Source of the DNA: Alicyclobacillus sp. SP_1
GTDB taxonomy: Bacteria; Bacillota; Bacilli; Alicyclobacillales; Alicyclobacillaceae
Direction: 5' to 3'
DNA: 64,000 bases
NCBI RefSeq assembly: GCF_024706985.1
Contig: NZ_JAMCCX010000008.1
Coordinates: 36,535 to 100,534 of the forward strand
In this document: positions 18,018 to 25,154 of the stretch, piece after piece
How the letters are laid out: each line of letters starts with the position of its first letter
Numbering within the stretch: position 1 is the first letter of the stretch
The notes under the pieces: model-generated
What the model saw: the letters and a program-made list of their open reading frames with translations, nothing else
What the model was told of the DNA's origin: nothing
The model's database searches: none
Position numbers and translations under genes: made by a program

Positions 18018-18506
18018 GTGGGTGCACAGACATTTGGGCGACAGTGGTTGGGCTTTCGGCGCGAAGTCGTGCTGCGTGAGTTGGCTGCTTATGAGCAAGA
18101 GATAGCTGACCTGAGAGCAAAATTGGCGAAAGCAGAACAGCGGTGGCAGCGAGCCGAGGCGGAGCGAGAAGAACTGTCGTTGACTTTGGCAGCCATGCGG
18201 CGGCAACAACTCCAACCGCTGTCGTCCGGTTCTGCATCACTGCAGCCAGCCATTGTGCTTGTGGGACCGACAGATGTGCTTGGACCCATTACTCTAGTGG
18301 TCGATGCCCTCGAGAGTAGTCCGCACTTCACACCTCGGTTTCGCGTGTTTCGCGACGGTTTTTATCGCGTGGACGGAGAAACAGCGGATCGGACAAAGCT
18401 TGTCGACTGGCTCCGCGCGTTGCCGGAAGTCCGCGAGACGCGTCAGGACCAAGAGACCATTCACGTGGTTCCAGGAACTCGTGGAACCGGGGAGCGAAGC
18501 GGATGA
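18018..18506 (+). CDS. Coiled-coil protein with C-terminal alpha/beta domain, unknown function
   Basis: A 162-residue protein I do not recognise. Residues about 12-65 form a strongly charged coiled coil (FRREVVLRELAAYEQEIADL onward). A Ser-rich hinge follows, then a compact beta-alpha-beta segment (RFRVFRDGFYRVDGE, then LVDWLRALPEV). There is no signal peptide or membrane segment, so it is cytoplasmic. GTG at 18018 has GAGGGA upstream. The gene lies 42 bases after PBP2 and overlaps the following glycosyltransferase by 4 bases, so it is likely made in step with it and may be its partner or scaffold. Confidence 0.75.
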   Translation: MGAQTFGRQWLGFRREVVLRELAAYEQEIADLRAKLAKAEQRWQRAEAEREELSLTLAAMRRQQLQPLSSGSASLQPAIVLVGPTDVLGPITLVVDALESSPHFTPRFRVFRDGFYRVDGETADRTKLVDWLRALPEVRETRQDQETIHVVPGTRGTGERSG

Positions 18507-20740
18507 AGGGTACTCTAAAGCAGCGGGTGGCCGACACTCGCGAGTCAGAGACGTTTGTCTCTCTGCGACCCTATCGCTTGGACGGGTCAGACTCGCTGGT
18601 CGATCCGGTCGATCCTACGACGGCCCGAATCATCCCCGCAGATGCAGCTCGCCGTCATCAGTTGCTCGCGTTTGCTCGGGTTGGCACCTGTGTCTGGTTG
18701 GCGGCGGTGCATCCGCACGACATCATGGGGACCTTCATGGAACTCGGATTGCCAAGTTCCTATACGTATCGGTGGTGTTACGCGGAGCGCGAAGATCTTC
18801 TCTTTGCGCAAGACCGAGTCTATGGGATGGTGGACCGAGAAGGCGGAGAACGGCTCGGGTCTTACCTTCTGCGTACGGGGCGTATTACGACACAAGACTT
18901 GGTCGCTGCGTTAGCGGATCAAAATGTGGATGAAGCTGGGCAAAAGCTCGGAGCGATTCTCCTGCAAAGAGGTGTCATCACCAACTGGAATATTGCGGAG
19001 GCTGTTGCCAGTCAACGCGGTTATCCGCTGATTGACCTGCTCGGTCAGACAGCTTTGACCAATAATCTCGTTTCCTCGCGTCTTGATGGTGCGTGGGCGT
19101 TGGCAGAAGAACGGTTCTGGCACCGTCATTTGATGGTGCCACTCGACGAAGATGAGCAGACGTTGACCGTGGCGATGGTCGATGTGGACGACCGGGAAGC
19201 TCTGGAGTATTTGGAGAAGACGGCAAAGAAGCGTTTGCGCGTTTTTGTGACGGGGTCTCGCGATGTCGTGCATGTGCTCAACCAGCGGTTTGGTGCCACA
19301 CAATCCTTGGAGAGTCAGCTGTCCCTCTTTCGCTTGCGGCCAGAAGACAGTGCCGCAACGCCTGTGTCTCGGGCTCAGTGGTTGTGGATGCTGGCGCTCT
19401 TGATGGTCGCGATGGTTGGTTTTATCCTTCGCCCCGTGTGGACAGGGACATTTTTGGCTGCTACGGTCGAAGTGGTCTATGCTTCGGTGAGCCTCTTCCG
19501 CCTCATGACAATGTCCGCCGCCATTCGCAGCAACACAGAGTATGTGGTCACGGAAGCAGACATGCAGTCTGTGCCACCGACCTCTTTGCCGGAATACACG
19601 GTACTCGTCCCGCTGTATAAGGAAGCGGATGTATTACCCATGTTGACAAAAGCACTCCAACAACTGCGCTATCCGAAGGATCGGCTGGATGTCAAGCTGC
19701 TATTAGAGGAAGATGACCGAGAGACTCTAGAAGTTGCTTTGAATGCTCGGCTACCCAGTTACATGGAGATTGTCGTCGTGCCCCATTCCGAGCCACAAAC
19801 GAAGCCCAAGGCGTGCAATTATGGCCTAGCCAAAGCGCGCGGGGAGTACGTGGTTATCTTTGACGCGGAAGATGTTCCAGAGCCAGACCAACTCTTGAAA
19901 GCCGTTACCATTTTTCGTGAGGAACAGAACGAGAATCTTGCTTGCATTCAAGCAAAACTGTCTTATTATAATGAGAATCAGAATATCTTAACGCGCTGGT
20001 TTACGGCGGAATATTCGAATTGGTTTGAGTTGCTTCTGCCGTCGCTGTTTCGCTTGGACATGCCCATTCCTCTGGGAGGAACGTCCAATCACTTCCGGAC
20101 GGACGTGTTGCGTGCCTTGGGCGCGTGGGATCCTTTCAATGTCACGGAAGACGCAGATCTGGGCATTCGCCTTCACAAGTCCGGTTATCGGACGGGGGTG
20201 ATGAACTCCACCACGTTTGAAGAAGCAAACTCGGACTTTGTGAACTGGGTGCGCCAACGTTCCCGTTGGGTAAAAGGGTATATTCAAACGTGGTTCGTTC
20301 ACATGAGACATCCTGTGCGCCTATTTGAAGAGCTTGGGAATGTCGGTTTTTGGGGCTTTCAGTCGACGATTGGTGGCATGCCGCTGCAATTTCTTCTAAA
20401 CCCGATTTTATGGGGCTTGACAGTTGCTTGGTATGTGTTTGGTTCCAGCTACTTGCAGCATGTATTTTCAGGGTGGATTTATTACTTGGGGAATGTCTCG
20501 CTGTTTTTTGGGAACGTCGCGTTTATCTACGCCAATCTGATGGGTGTGGTGAAGGCGCAGCGGTGGTCGCTGGCCAAGTGGTGTTTGCTCACGCCCGTTT
20601 ATTGGGTTTTTATGTCGATTGCTGCGTATAAAGCGCTGTATCAATTCTTTCTGCGTCCCTCCTACTGGGAAAAAACGATTCATGGTATGGCGAGTGAGCA
20701 CTTTGCGAGCACTGTGGATCAGATGGGTGCAGGGATGTGA
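18503..20740 (+). CDS. Membrane glycosyltransferase 2 fused to an N-terminal MshEN (c-di-GMP-type) domain
   Basis: A 745-residue processive-type GT2. The N-terminal 270 residues form a GspE/MshEN-like domain with two consecutive 24-residue motifs of the RLG..L...G.I.......A...Q kind: R117 to Q140 and K148 to Q171. In MshE-type proteins this tandem motif binds cyclic di-GMP. Membrane helices follow near 291-335. The catalytic domain has D454-A-E-D457, the T548-E-D550 acid motif and Q585-R-S-R-W589, the QxxRW of cellulose/hyaluronan-synthase-like enzymes. More helices close the protein. It probably exports a polysaccharide or makes a lipid-linked sugar under c-di-GMP control. Start ATG 18503 overlaps the upstream stop. 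Confidence 0.88.
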   Translation: MKGTLKQRVADTRESETFVSLRPYRLDGSDSLVDPVDPTTARIIPADAARRHQLLAFARVGTCVWLAAVHPHDIMGTFMELGLPSSYTYRWCYAEREDLLFAQDRVYGMVDREGGERLGSYLLRTGRITTQDLVAALADQNVDEAGQKLGAILLQRGVITNWNIAEAVASQRGYPLIDLLGQTALTNNLVSSRLDGAWALAEERFWHRHLMVPLDEDEQTLTVAMVDVDDREALEYLEKTAKKRLRVFVTGSRDVVHVLNQRFGATQSLESQLSLFRLRPEDSAATPVSRAQWLWMLALLMVAMVGFILRPVWTGTFLAATVEVVYASVSLFRLMTMSAAIRSNTEYVVTEADMQSVPPTSLPEYTVLVPLYKEADVLPMLTKALQQLRYPKDRLDVKLLLEEDDRETLEVALNARLPSYMEIVVVPHSEPQTKPKACNYGLAKARGEYVVIFDAEDVPEPDQLLKAVTIFREEQNENLACIQAKLSYYNENQNILTRWFTAEYSNWFELLLPSLFRLDMPIPLGGTSNHFRTDVLRALGAWDPFNVTEDADLGIRLHKSGYRTGVMNSTTFEEANSDFVNWVRQRSRWVKGYIQTWFVHMRHPVRLFEELGNVGFWGFQSTIGGMPLQFLLNPILWGLTVAWYVFGSSYLQHVFSGWIYYLGNVSLFFGNVAFIYANLMGVVKAQRWSLAKWCLLTPVYWVFMSIAAYKALYQFFLRPSYWEKTIHGMASEHFASTVDQMGAGM

Positions 20741-20757
20741 CGTAGGGAGGGTTGTTA

Positions 20758-22413
20758 TTGGGGATGGTCGCGAGTTCGCAAGAGTTGTTGAACCAGGAGC
20801 CCAATCCGTCTCAGTTCTTTCCCCAAGGAGTACCTCGCGCGGTGCGAAGAATTGGACTGACGATGGCACTGCTGTCCGGTGTCGTGTCTTTGACGACGGG
20901 GTATCTCTTGGTCTTTCGGTATCATCAACTTTTTGGTGATGCGATTTCGAGAGCTATCGTCGGCATGTACATGACATGGGATGGACACTTTCATCTCGCC
21001 GCCATGGGGTTTTACTGGAGTCCACTGCTCAGTTTGTTCTCCGTCCCGTTCGCTCTCGCACGACATTGGTGGCCACCTTTAATGACGTATGGGTTTTCCG
21101 CCAATATTTTGTCAGCTTTATTTGCGGCCGTCGGCGTCTATCATCTCTACCGCATCTTGTGGCGCTTCGGTCTATCCCAATGGGCCTCGGTCGTCTGGAC
21201 AAGCCTCTATCTCTTAAATCCGCTCATCCTTCTCTATTCTGCCAACGGAATGTCGGACGCCATTGAGTGTGCAATACTCTTGGCGATGGTCGATGGTTTG
21301 GTCGAATACCTGCAGACCGACCGACTCGGAGCGTTGGTTCGAAGTGCCACCTGGCTGGCAGCGGCGTTTATGGTGCGCTACGAATCCGTCCCGATTGGCG
21401 CGTGTCTGGGCATCGCTTTGGTGCTTTCCATATGGATTCGTACTAAAAATTGGTATCGGGCGGAAGCGATTGGGTTGGCTCTTTTGTTTCCAATTGTGAT
21501 GGCGGGGATTATCTGGATGTTGCTTGGAGCGATGATTATGCACAATCCGTTCTACTTTTTGAATTCGCGCTACTCGAATGGCGCTCAAATCAGCACCGGA
21601 TCGTACAATTTTCCGCAGGTCTTGGCCGCACGTCATCACCTTGGCGTCACTCTCTATCAAGTGTTCCGATTTATGGACAATTTTTGGGCGTATGCTCCGG
21701 CTGCTGTCACCGTCGCCGTCCTACAATTTCGGCGCCGCACCGACTCGATTGGCATCTCATTGCTCGCCGCTTCGTTCGGTGCCCCGTTGCTACAGATAGT
21801 GCTCCTGTATTCTCATCGGTCTGCCGATTGGCAACGCTTTTTTATCTACTACATTCCGTTTGGATTTTTGCTGTTCGCATACGTGATTTGGAAACTGCCG
21901 ATAAGATGGCGCTCATGGTTTGCTTGGATGGGATGCTTTGCACTTGTGGCGAGCAATTACGCCGCTCTCGAAGCGATGAAGTCGCCCGTGTGGGGCAACG
22001 GAGATACGAGCGTGTATCAAGCGGTCTTTGATAGCCAGCGGGGGTCACTGAAGGATAACGCGAATTACATGACGCTCGAACAAGGTGAAGTAGAAGCTCA
22101 TTATATCAATGCGCATCCGCATCTGGTGGTGTTAATCAGTACATTTGACAGCCCGCTGGTGATGCCGTTTATTCGGAGGCCGGGGCAAATCATTTTTTCT
22201 GGAGAACCCTCTTATGATTCGATATTGGAAAATCCGCTAGGTCGTGCCAATGCTATTTTGACCGTGCCGAATAGCCCCCATTCGCTCGGCGCGGATACGA
22301 GCATCAATCGGATGTATCCTGGACTTTGGGCAGGACATGTGTCTTGGACCAAGCTCATTCACCAGTGGAAAAATGGCGACCGCCTGTATGCGGTCTTAAA
22401 GGATGCACCGTAA
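20758..22413 (+). CDS. Polytopic membrane glycosyltransferase, GT39/PMT-like
   Basis: About 550 residues with roughly ten membrane helices, in the GT-C (protein O-mannosyltransferase/ArnT) style. Support comes from an acidic motif in the first outside loop (MTWDGHFHLAAMG), LLNPLILLYSANGMSDAIE and an AAFMVRYESVP helix, typical of Dol-P-sugar-dependent transferases. A soluble C-terminal part follows (about 400-551). AGGGAGGG (20744-20751) sits 7 bases before TTG 20758 and 13 before ATG 20764; either may start translation. It lies 17 bases after the GT2. In this locus it could glycosylate the Ser/Thr-rich secreted protein encoded two genes later; that link is an inference. Confidence 0.75.
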   Translation: MGMVASSQELLNQEPNPSQFFPQGVPRAVRRIGLTMALLSGVVSLTTGYLLVFRYHQLFGDAISRAIVGMYMTWDGHFHLAAMGFYWSPLLSLFSVPFALARHWWPPLMTYGFSANILSALFAAVGVYHLYRILWRFGLSQWASVVWTSLYLLNPLILLYSANGMSDAIECAILLAMVDGLVEYLQTDRLGALVRSATWLAAAFMVRYESVPIGACLGIALVLSIWIRTKNWYRAEAIGLALLFPIVMAGIIWMLLGAMIMHNPFYFLNSRYSNGAQISTGSYNFPQVLAARHHLGVTLYQVFRFMDNFWAYAPAAVTVAVLQFRRRTDSIGISLLAASFGAPLLQIVLLYSHRSADWQRFFIYYIPFGFLLFAYVIWKLPIRWRSWFAWMGCFALVASNYAALEAMKSPVWGNGDTSVYQAVFDSQRGSLKDNANYMTLEQGEVEAHYINAHPHLVVLISTFDSPLVMPFIRRPGQIIFSGEPSYDSILENPLGRANAILTVPNSPHSLGADTSINRMYPGLWAGHVSWTKLIHQWKNGDRLYAVLKDAP

Positions 22414-22441
22414 TCGACTGGAATAGTGATGGAGAGTGATG

Positions 22442-24121
22442 ATGGTGGCTATCGGGATGAACCAGCCGTCGAGAACTGCGCTTGGGTCGAAGAGTGTTCG
22501 GGTTAGTGCGCTCTCTCGATGGTGGTGGATCACGTTTTGGGTGGTCGGCACCGCGCTGCCATTCGGGCCGTTTCTGACCTCCATGGTCAAGGCCGCCTTG
22601 GCGGATACGCCTTACGCCTATCTGATGTGGATCCCGATTTTCTCCTTCGCGTGGGCCGCTTTGTCTCTGCGCCATGTGCCATCCTATAGTGACGACCGAG
22701 AGTTGAACGCCATTGTTGGGGTCTTTATCACGGTGACTTCCGGAATCTTTCTCTACTATGGGAGCTATCATTGGGCCTTTCGTTATGTGGCTAACGGTGA
22801 TGCCTTGCTTTTGTGGCCGCTATGGGGACTGGGACTGGCTTGGTTGTTCTTTGGAGTCGGCGTCACCCGATTTCTGTGGAAGCCTCTCGCCTATCTCATG
22901 CTTTGTTGGACTCCCCTTTATACGGAAGTCGTTCGCTGGACCAACCCACGGCTAGAGACGATGGACAACGCCTTGATGAGAGGATTGTTTGACCACTTTT
23001 CCTGGGTTCGACTAGGTTCCACTTATGGAAGCTACGATGTATTTGGGCATAGCAAGTGGTCCCTGTTGATTGTCTCCAGCCCTTGCAGCGGAGCCGACAG
23101 CTTTTTGGCGATGGTCGTCTGGCTGCCAGTTCTTCTGGTTGCCTTTAAGGCAACTTGGCAGCAGCGGACCCTTCTCATCGTGCTCGGCGCCGTCATGGCA
23201 ATATGTCTGAACTGGATGCGGCTCATCGGTTTGGTTGCCGCGACGCACTGGTTTGGGCCTGGGATTACCTTCGGATGGATTCACCCGGTTCTGGGAGCTG
23301 TTTTGTTCGCCGTGGCTTTAACGATGCTCTTGCTCATTGGGCATCGCCTTGGATTAAAGCCTAAGTCGCCACAAAAGGACCAGCAGCATCTGAAGACGCC
23401 AGGGGTTATGCGCAGTGGATTTGGAGCACTGTCCATTGCGACATTGACGGGACTTCTCCTTCCACTGTACCTGCCGGACTCGGGAACCGTGGTTACGCCC
23501 ATCCCAACGAAGACAGAGCAAATTTCCCGTTTGATGCCAGCGAATATGCCTGGGTATCAGCGGCAGGTGTTGCTGCGTCAAAATGAGAGTTCCTTGTTTG
23601 GAGCGGGATCTTACGGAGAAGCTTACTCTTACATGAGCCGAGATGGATACGCACTGCTCGCTGAAGAGTTTCGAAGTTATCAGCTGTCCGCTTTGCAAAG
23701 TTACGGTGTAGACCATTGCTTACTGTTTCACGGCAATACTATTTTGGCATCCCGTCAATACAGTCTTCGTCGCGGTATCACGGCGGACGCATTCATCATT
23801 TCTCTGCCGGTTGTGGGTAAAGCCGGGCGGCCTTCCTTGTACGTGGATCTGTCGTATATTTATGCGGTTCAAACCAACGGCAAAACCGCCTACTTGCGAG
23901 CGGAATTTGCGGGTTCTCTGGTGAATTCCAGTCAGCGTCAAGGTGATAGGCACAATGTGGCGTCGTTACTTCCAGTTGCCTTCTCAGAGACTGGAGGAGC
24001 GCGATGGTCGCGCTCGAACAGCCATTGGTCAGCATCCGTTCAGGCAAGGGAAGACAAATTTTTTACCTTCGTCCAGACGTTTGCTAAATTCACTTTGCCG
24101 AATCCTTCAGCGACCCAGTGA
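22442..24121 (+). CDS. Exosortase/archaeosortase family protein with a long C-terminal extension
   Basis: An 8-to-9-helix membrane cysteine protease/transpeptidase of the exosortase type. With ATG 22442 as residue 1 the triad can be placed: C215 in VSSPCSGADSFLA, R260 in LNWMRLIGL and H281 in GWIHPVLGAVLF, in the order and spacing of exosortases. Residues beyond about 305 form a large soluble extension after one further helix, with a YGVDHCLLFHG block that faintly resembles EpsI-like exosortase partners. GGAGAG at 22431-22436 favours ATG 22442 over the GTG at 22436. It lies 28 bases after the GT39-like gene and 167 bases before its likely substrate. Confidence 0.82.
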   Translation: MVAIGMNQPSRTALGSKSVRVSALSRWWWITFWVVGTALPFGPFLTSMVKAALADTPYAYLMWIPIFSFAWAALSLRHVPSYSDDRELNAIVGVFITVTSGIFLYYGSYHWAFRYVANGDALLLWPLWGLGLAWLFFGVGVTRFLWKPLAYLMLCWTPLYTEVVRWTNPRLETMDNALMRGLFDHFSWVRLGSTYGSYDVFGHSKWSLLIVSSPCSGADSFLAMVVWLPVLLVAFKATWQQRTLLIVLGAVMAICLNWMRLIGLVAATHWFGPGITFGWIHPVLGAVLFAVALTMLLLIGHRLGLKPKSPQKDQQHLKTPGVMRSGFGALSIATLTGLLLPLYLPDSGTVVTPIPTKTEQISRLMPANMPGYQRQVLLRQNESSLFGAGSYGEAYSYMSRDGYALLAEEFRSYQLSALQSYGVDHCLLFHGNTILASRQYSLRRGITADAFIISLPVVGKAGRPSLYVDLSYIYAVQTNGKTAYLRAEFAGSLVNSSQRQGDRHNVASLLPVAFSETGGARWSRSNSHWSASVQAREDKFFTFVQTFAKFTLPNPSATQ

Positions 24122-24160
24122 GCTTGAGTGCGATAATCCTTAAATTTGTGAAAGTATGTA

Positions 24161-24218
24161 TGGACAGCTGAAAACTTTATGCTAAACTTACCATAGTAAC
24201 TAATATATTTGTTAGTTA
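24161..24218 (+). promoter_or_regulatory. Sigma-A promoter and palindromic operator before the exosortase substrate
   Basis: TGGACA (24161-24166), 16 bases, TAAACT (24183-24188), with TGC directly before the -10 (extended -10). Just downstream, TAACTAA (24197-24203) and TTAGTTA (24212-24218) form a perfect 7-bp inverted repeat across the expected start of transcription, a MarR-like operator layout. It gives the substrate gene its own regulated promoter. Confidence 0.6.
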
Positions 24219-24288
24219 ATAAGAACAAGTTTGTTTCCTGTAGAGAACAAAAAGTCCACGAATTGTGGAAGAGTATGGGGGAACGGCG

Positions 24289-24783
24289 ATGAAAACATGG
24301 ACAAGTGCATGGCTTTCACTCTTTACCGTGGGTGCGTTGCTCGGCGCGGCGGCGTTGTCAGCACCAAATGCTTTGGCCGCGACAGGACCGGGGACGGGTT
24401 CAACTACAACGACGAGCGGACCTCTGGGTAGTTCGCGGACGAATCCTGCTCCGGGTTCACCAAGTCCGTCAAGTCCAGGAGGCTCATCGAATTCTGGACG
24501 TTCACAAAATACTACAGGTGGCTCATCAACTCCATCAAAACCACCAGGTCCAGCGGGCACATCAGGTAAGGGGTCTGGCTCTAAACAAGACGGAAAGTCT
24601 TCCAACGACAATTCTGGTTCGAGTAAATCGAATCAATCCAAGACGGGTACACAAGGCAATCCAACCCAAGCCCCAGGTGGAGTTAAACCTTTGGATGCTC
24701 CAGAGGTTCCTTACGCGGCGATATTTCCACTGATGGCGGTACTTGCGTTTGGTATTTACCGTTGGCGAGTCCGCAAGGCTTAA
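24289..24783 (+). CDS. Secreted Ser/Thr/Gly/Pro-rich protein with C-terminal sorting signal (putative exosortase substrate)
   Basis: A 164-residue precursor. It has a signal peptide with likely cleavage after ALA30 (PNALA-ATG). The mature part, about 100 residues, is almost only Ser, Thr, Gly, Pro, Asn and Lys with no hydrophobic core, typical of a glycosylated, disordered wall-spanning stalk. The C-terminus is tripartite: the short motif APEVP, one hydrophobic helix (YAAIFPLMAVLAFGIY) and a basic tail (RWRVRKA). This is the plan of PEP-CTERM-like exosortase signals, not of LPxTG. ATG 24289 is preferred over GTG 24265 because GGGGGA lies 7 bases before it. The adjacent exosortase is the obvious processing enzyme. 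Confidence 0.8.
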   Translation: MKTWTSAWLSLFTVGALLGAAALSAPNALAATGPGTGSTTTTSGPLGSSRTNPAPGSPSPSSPGGSSNSGRSQNTTGGSSTPSKPPGPAGTSGKGSGSKQDGKSSNDNSGSSKSNQSKTGTQGNPTQAPGGVKPLDAPEVPYAAIFPLMAVLAFGIYRWRVRKA

Positions 24784-24956
24784 GCAGAATAAGTAAAGGC
24801 ACAGGTATTCGATGAAACGTCGGCCGTTTCTCTTCTTTGACGGAGTGAGGTGAGCAGACGAAGGATTAAGAAGTAGCTGAGATGCTTTTCTTCTCTTTCG
24901 GTTGAATTTCTTGCCCGACTCTGGCGCAGGGCAACAGACTTCAATGGAGGTCGAAC

Positions 24957-24984
24957 TTGCGGCGGCGAGGAAATCTGTGATAAC
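24957..24984 (+). promoter_or_regulatory. Candidate promoter of the antiporter leader
   Basis: TTGCGG (24957-24962), 16 bases, GATAAC (24979-24984). It lies about 35 bases before the strong terminator hairpin at 25021, so it would yield an RNA of about 55 bases unless the terminator is read through. Confidence 0.4.
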
Positions 24985-25020
24985 CTGTAGCATGAAAATA
25001 GAACATGTGGATACTACGGA

Positions 25021-25046
25021 GGAGCCTGTCGCCAGGTTCCTTTTTT
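25021..25046 (+). terminator. Strong intrinsic terminator in the antiporter leader
   Basis: GGAGCCTG (25021-25028) pairs with CAGGTTCC (25033-25040), 8 bp with one G-T wobble and a TCGC loop, followed by six T (25041-25046). It lies 108 bases upstream of the antiporter start, so it either ends a small RNA or works as an attenuator. Confidence 0.7.
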
Positions 25047-25154
25047 GTCTTCTCTGACGATTCCATGCGCGCTTTACTTTGGTGTGGGTGTGCGAAACGA
25101 ATGTGAAGTTTCAAAGCGGCTTGAATACGGCAAGACTGGTCAGGAGCGAAGACA

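Larger units (their letters stand above)
24784..25154. other. Intergenic region with terminator and antiporter leader
   Basis: 371 bases without a supported gene. A weak hairpin GAAACG/CGTTTC (24814-24830) followed by TCTTCTTT may end the substrate transcript. Further on are a promoter-like pair and a strong hairpin terminator (listed separately) ahead of the antiporter gene. A 22-codon open frame beginning ATG 24992 runs through the hairpin, but it has no SD. Confidence 0.45.

Noticed and set aside
21450..22031. 193-residue plus-strand open frame in the GT39-like gene
   Set aside because: Alternative frame of a coherent membrane protein; no start signal.
24992..25060. 22-codon frame through the antiporter leader terminator
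   Set aside because: No SD before its ATG, and it reads through the terminator stem; more likely chance.
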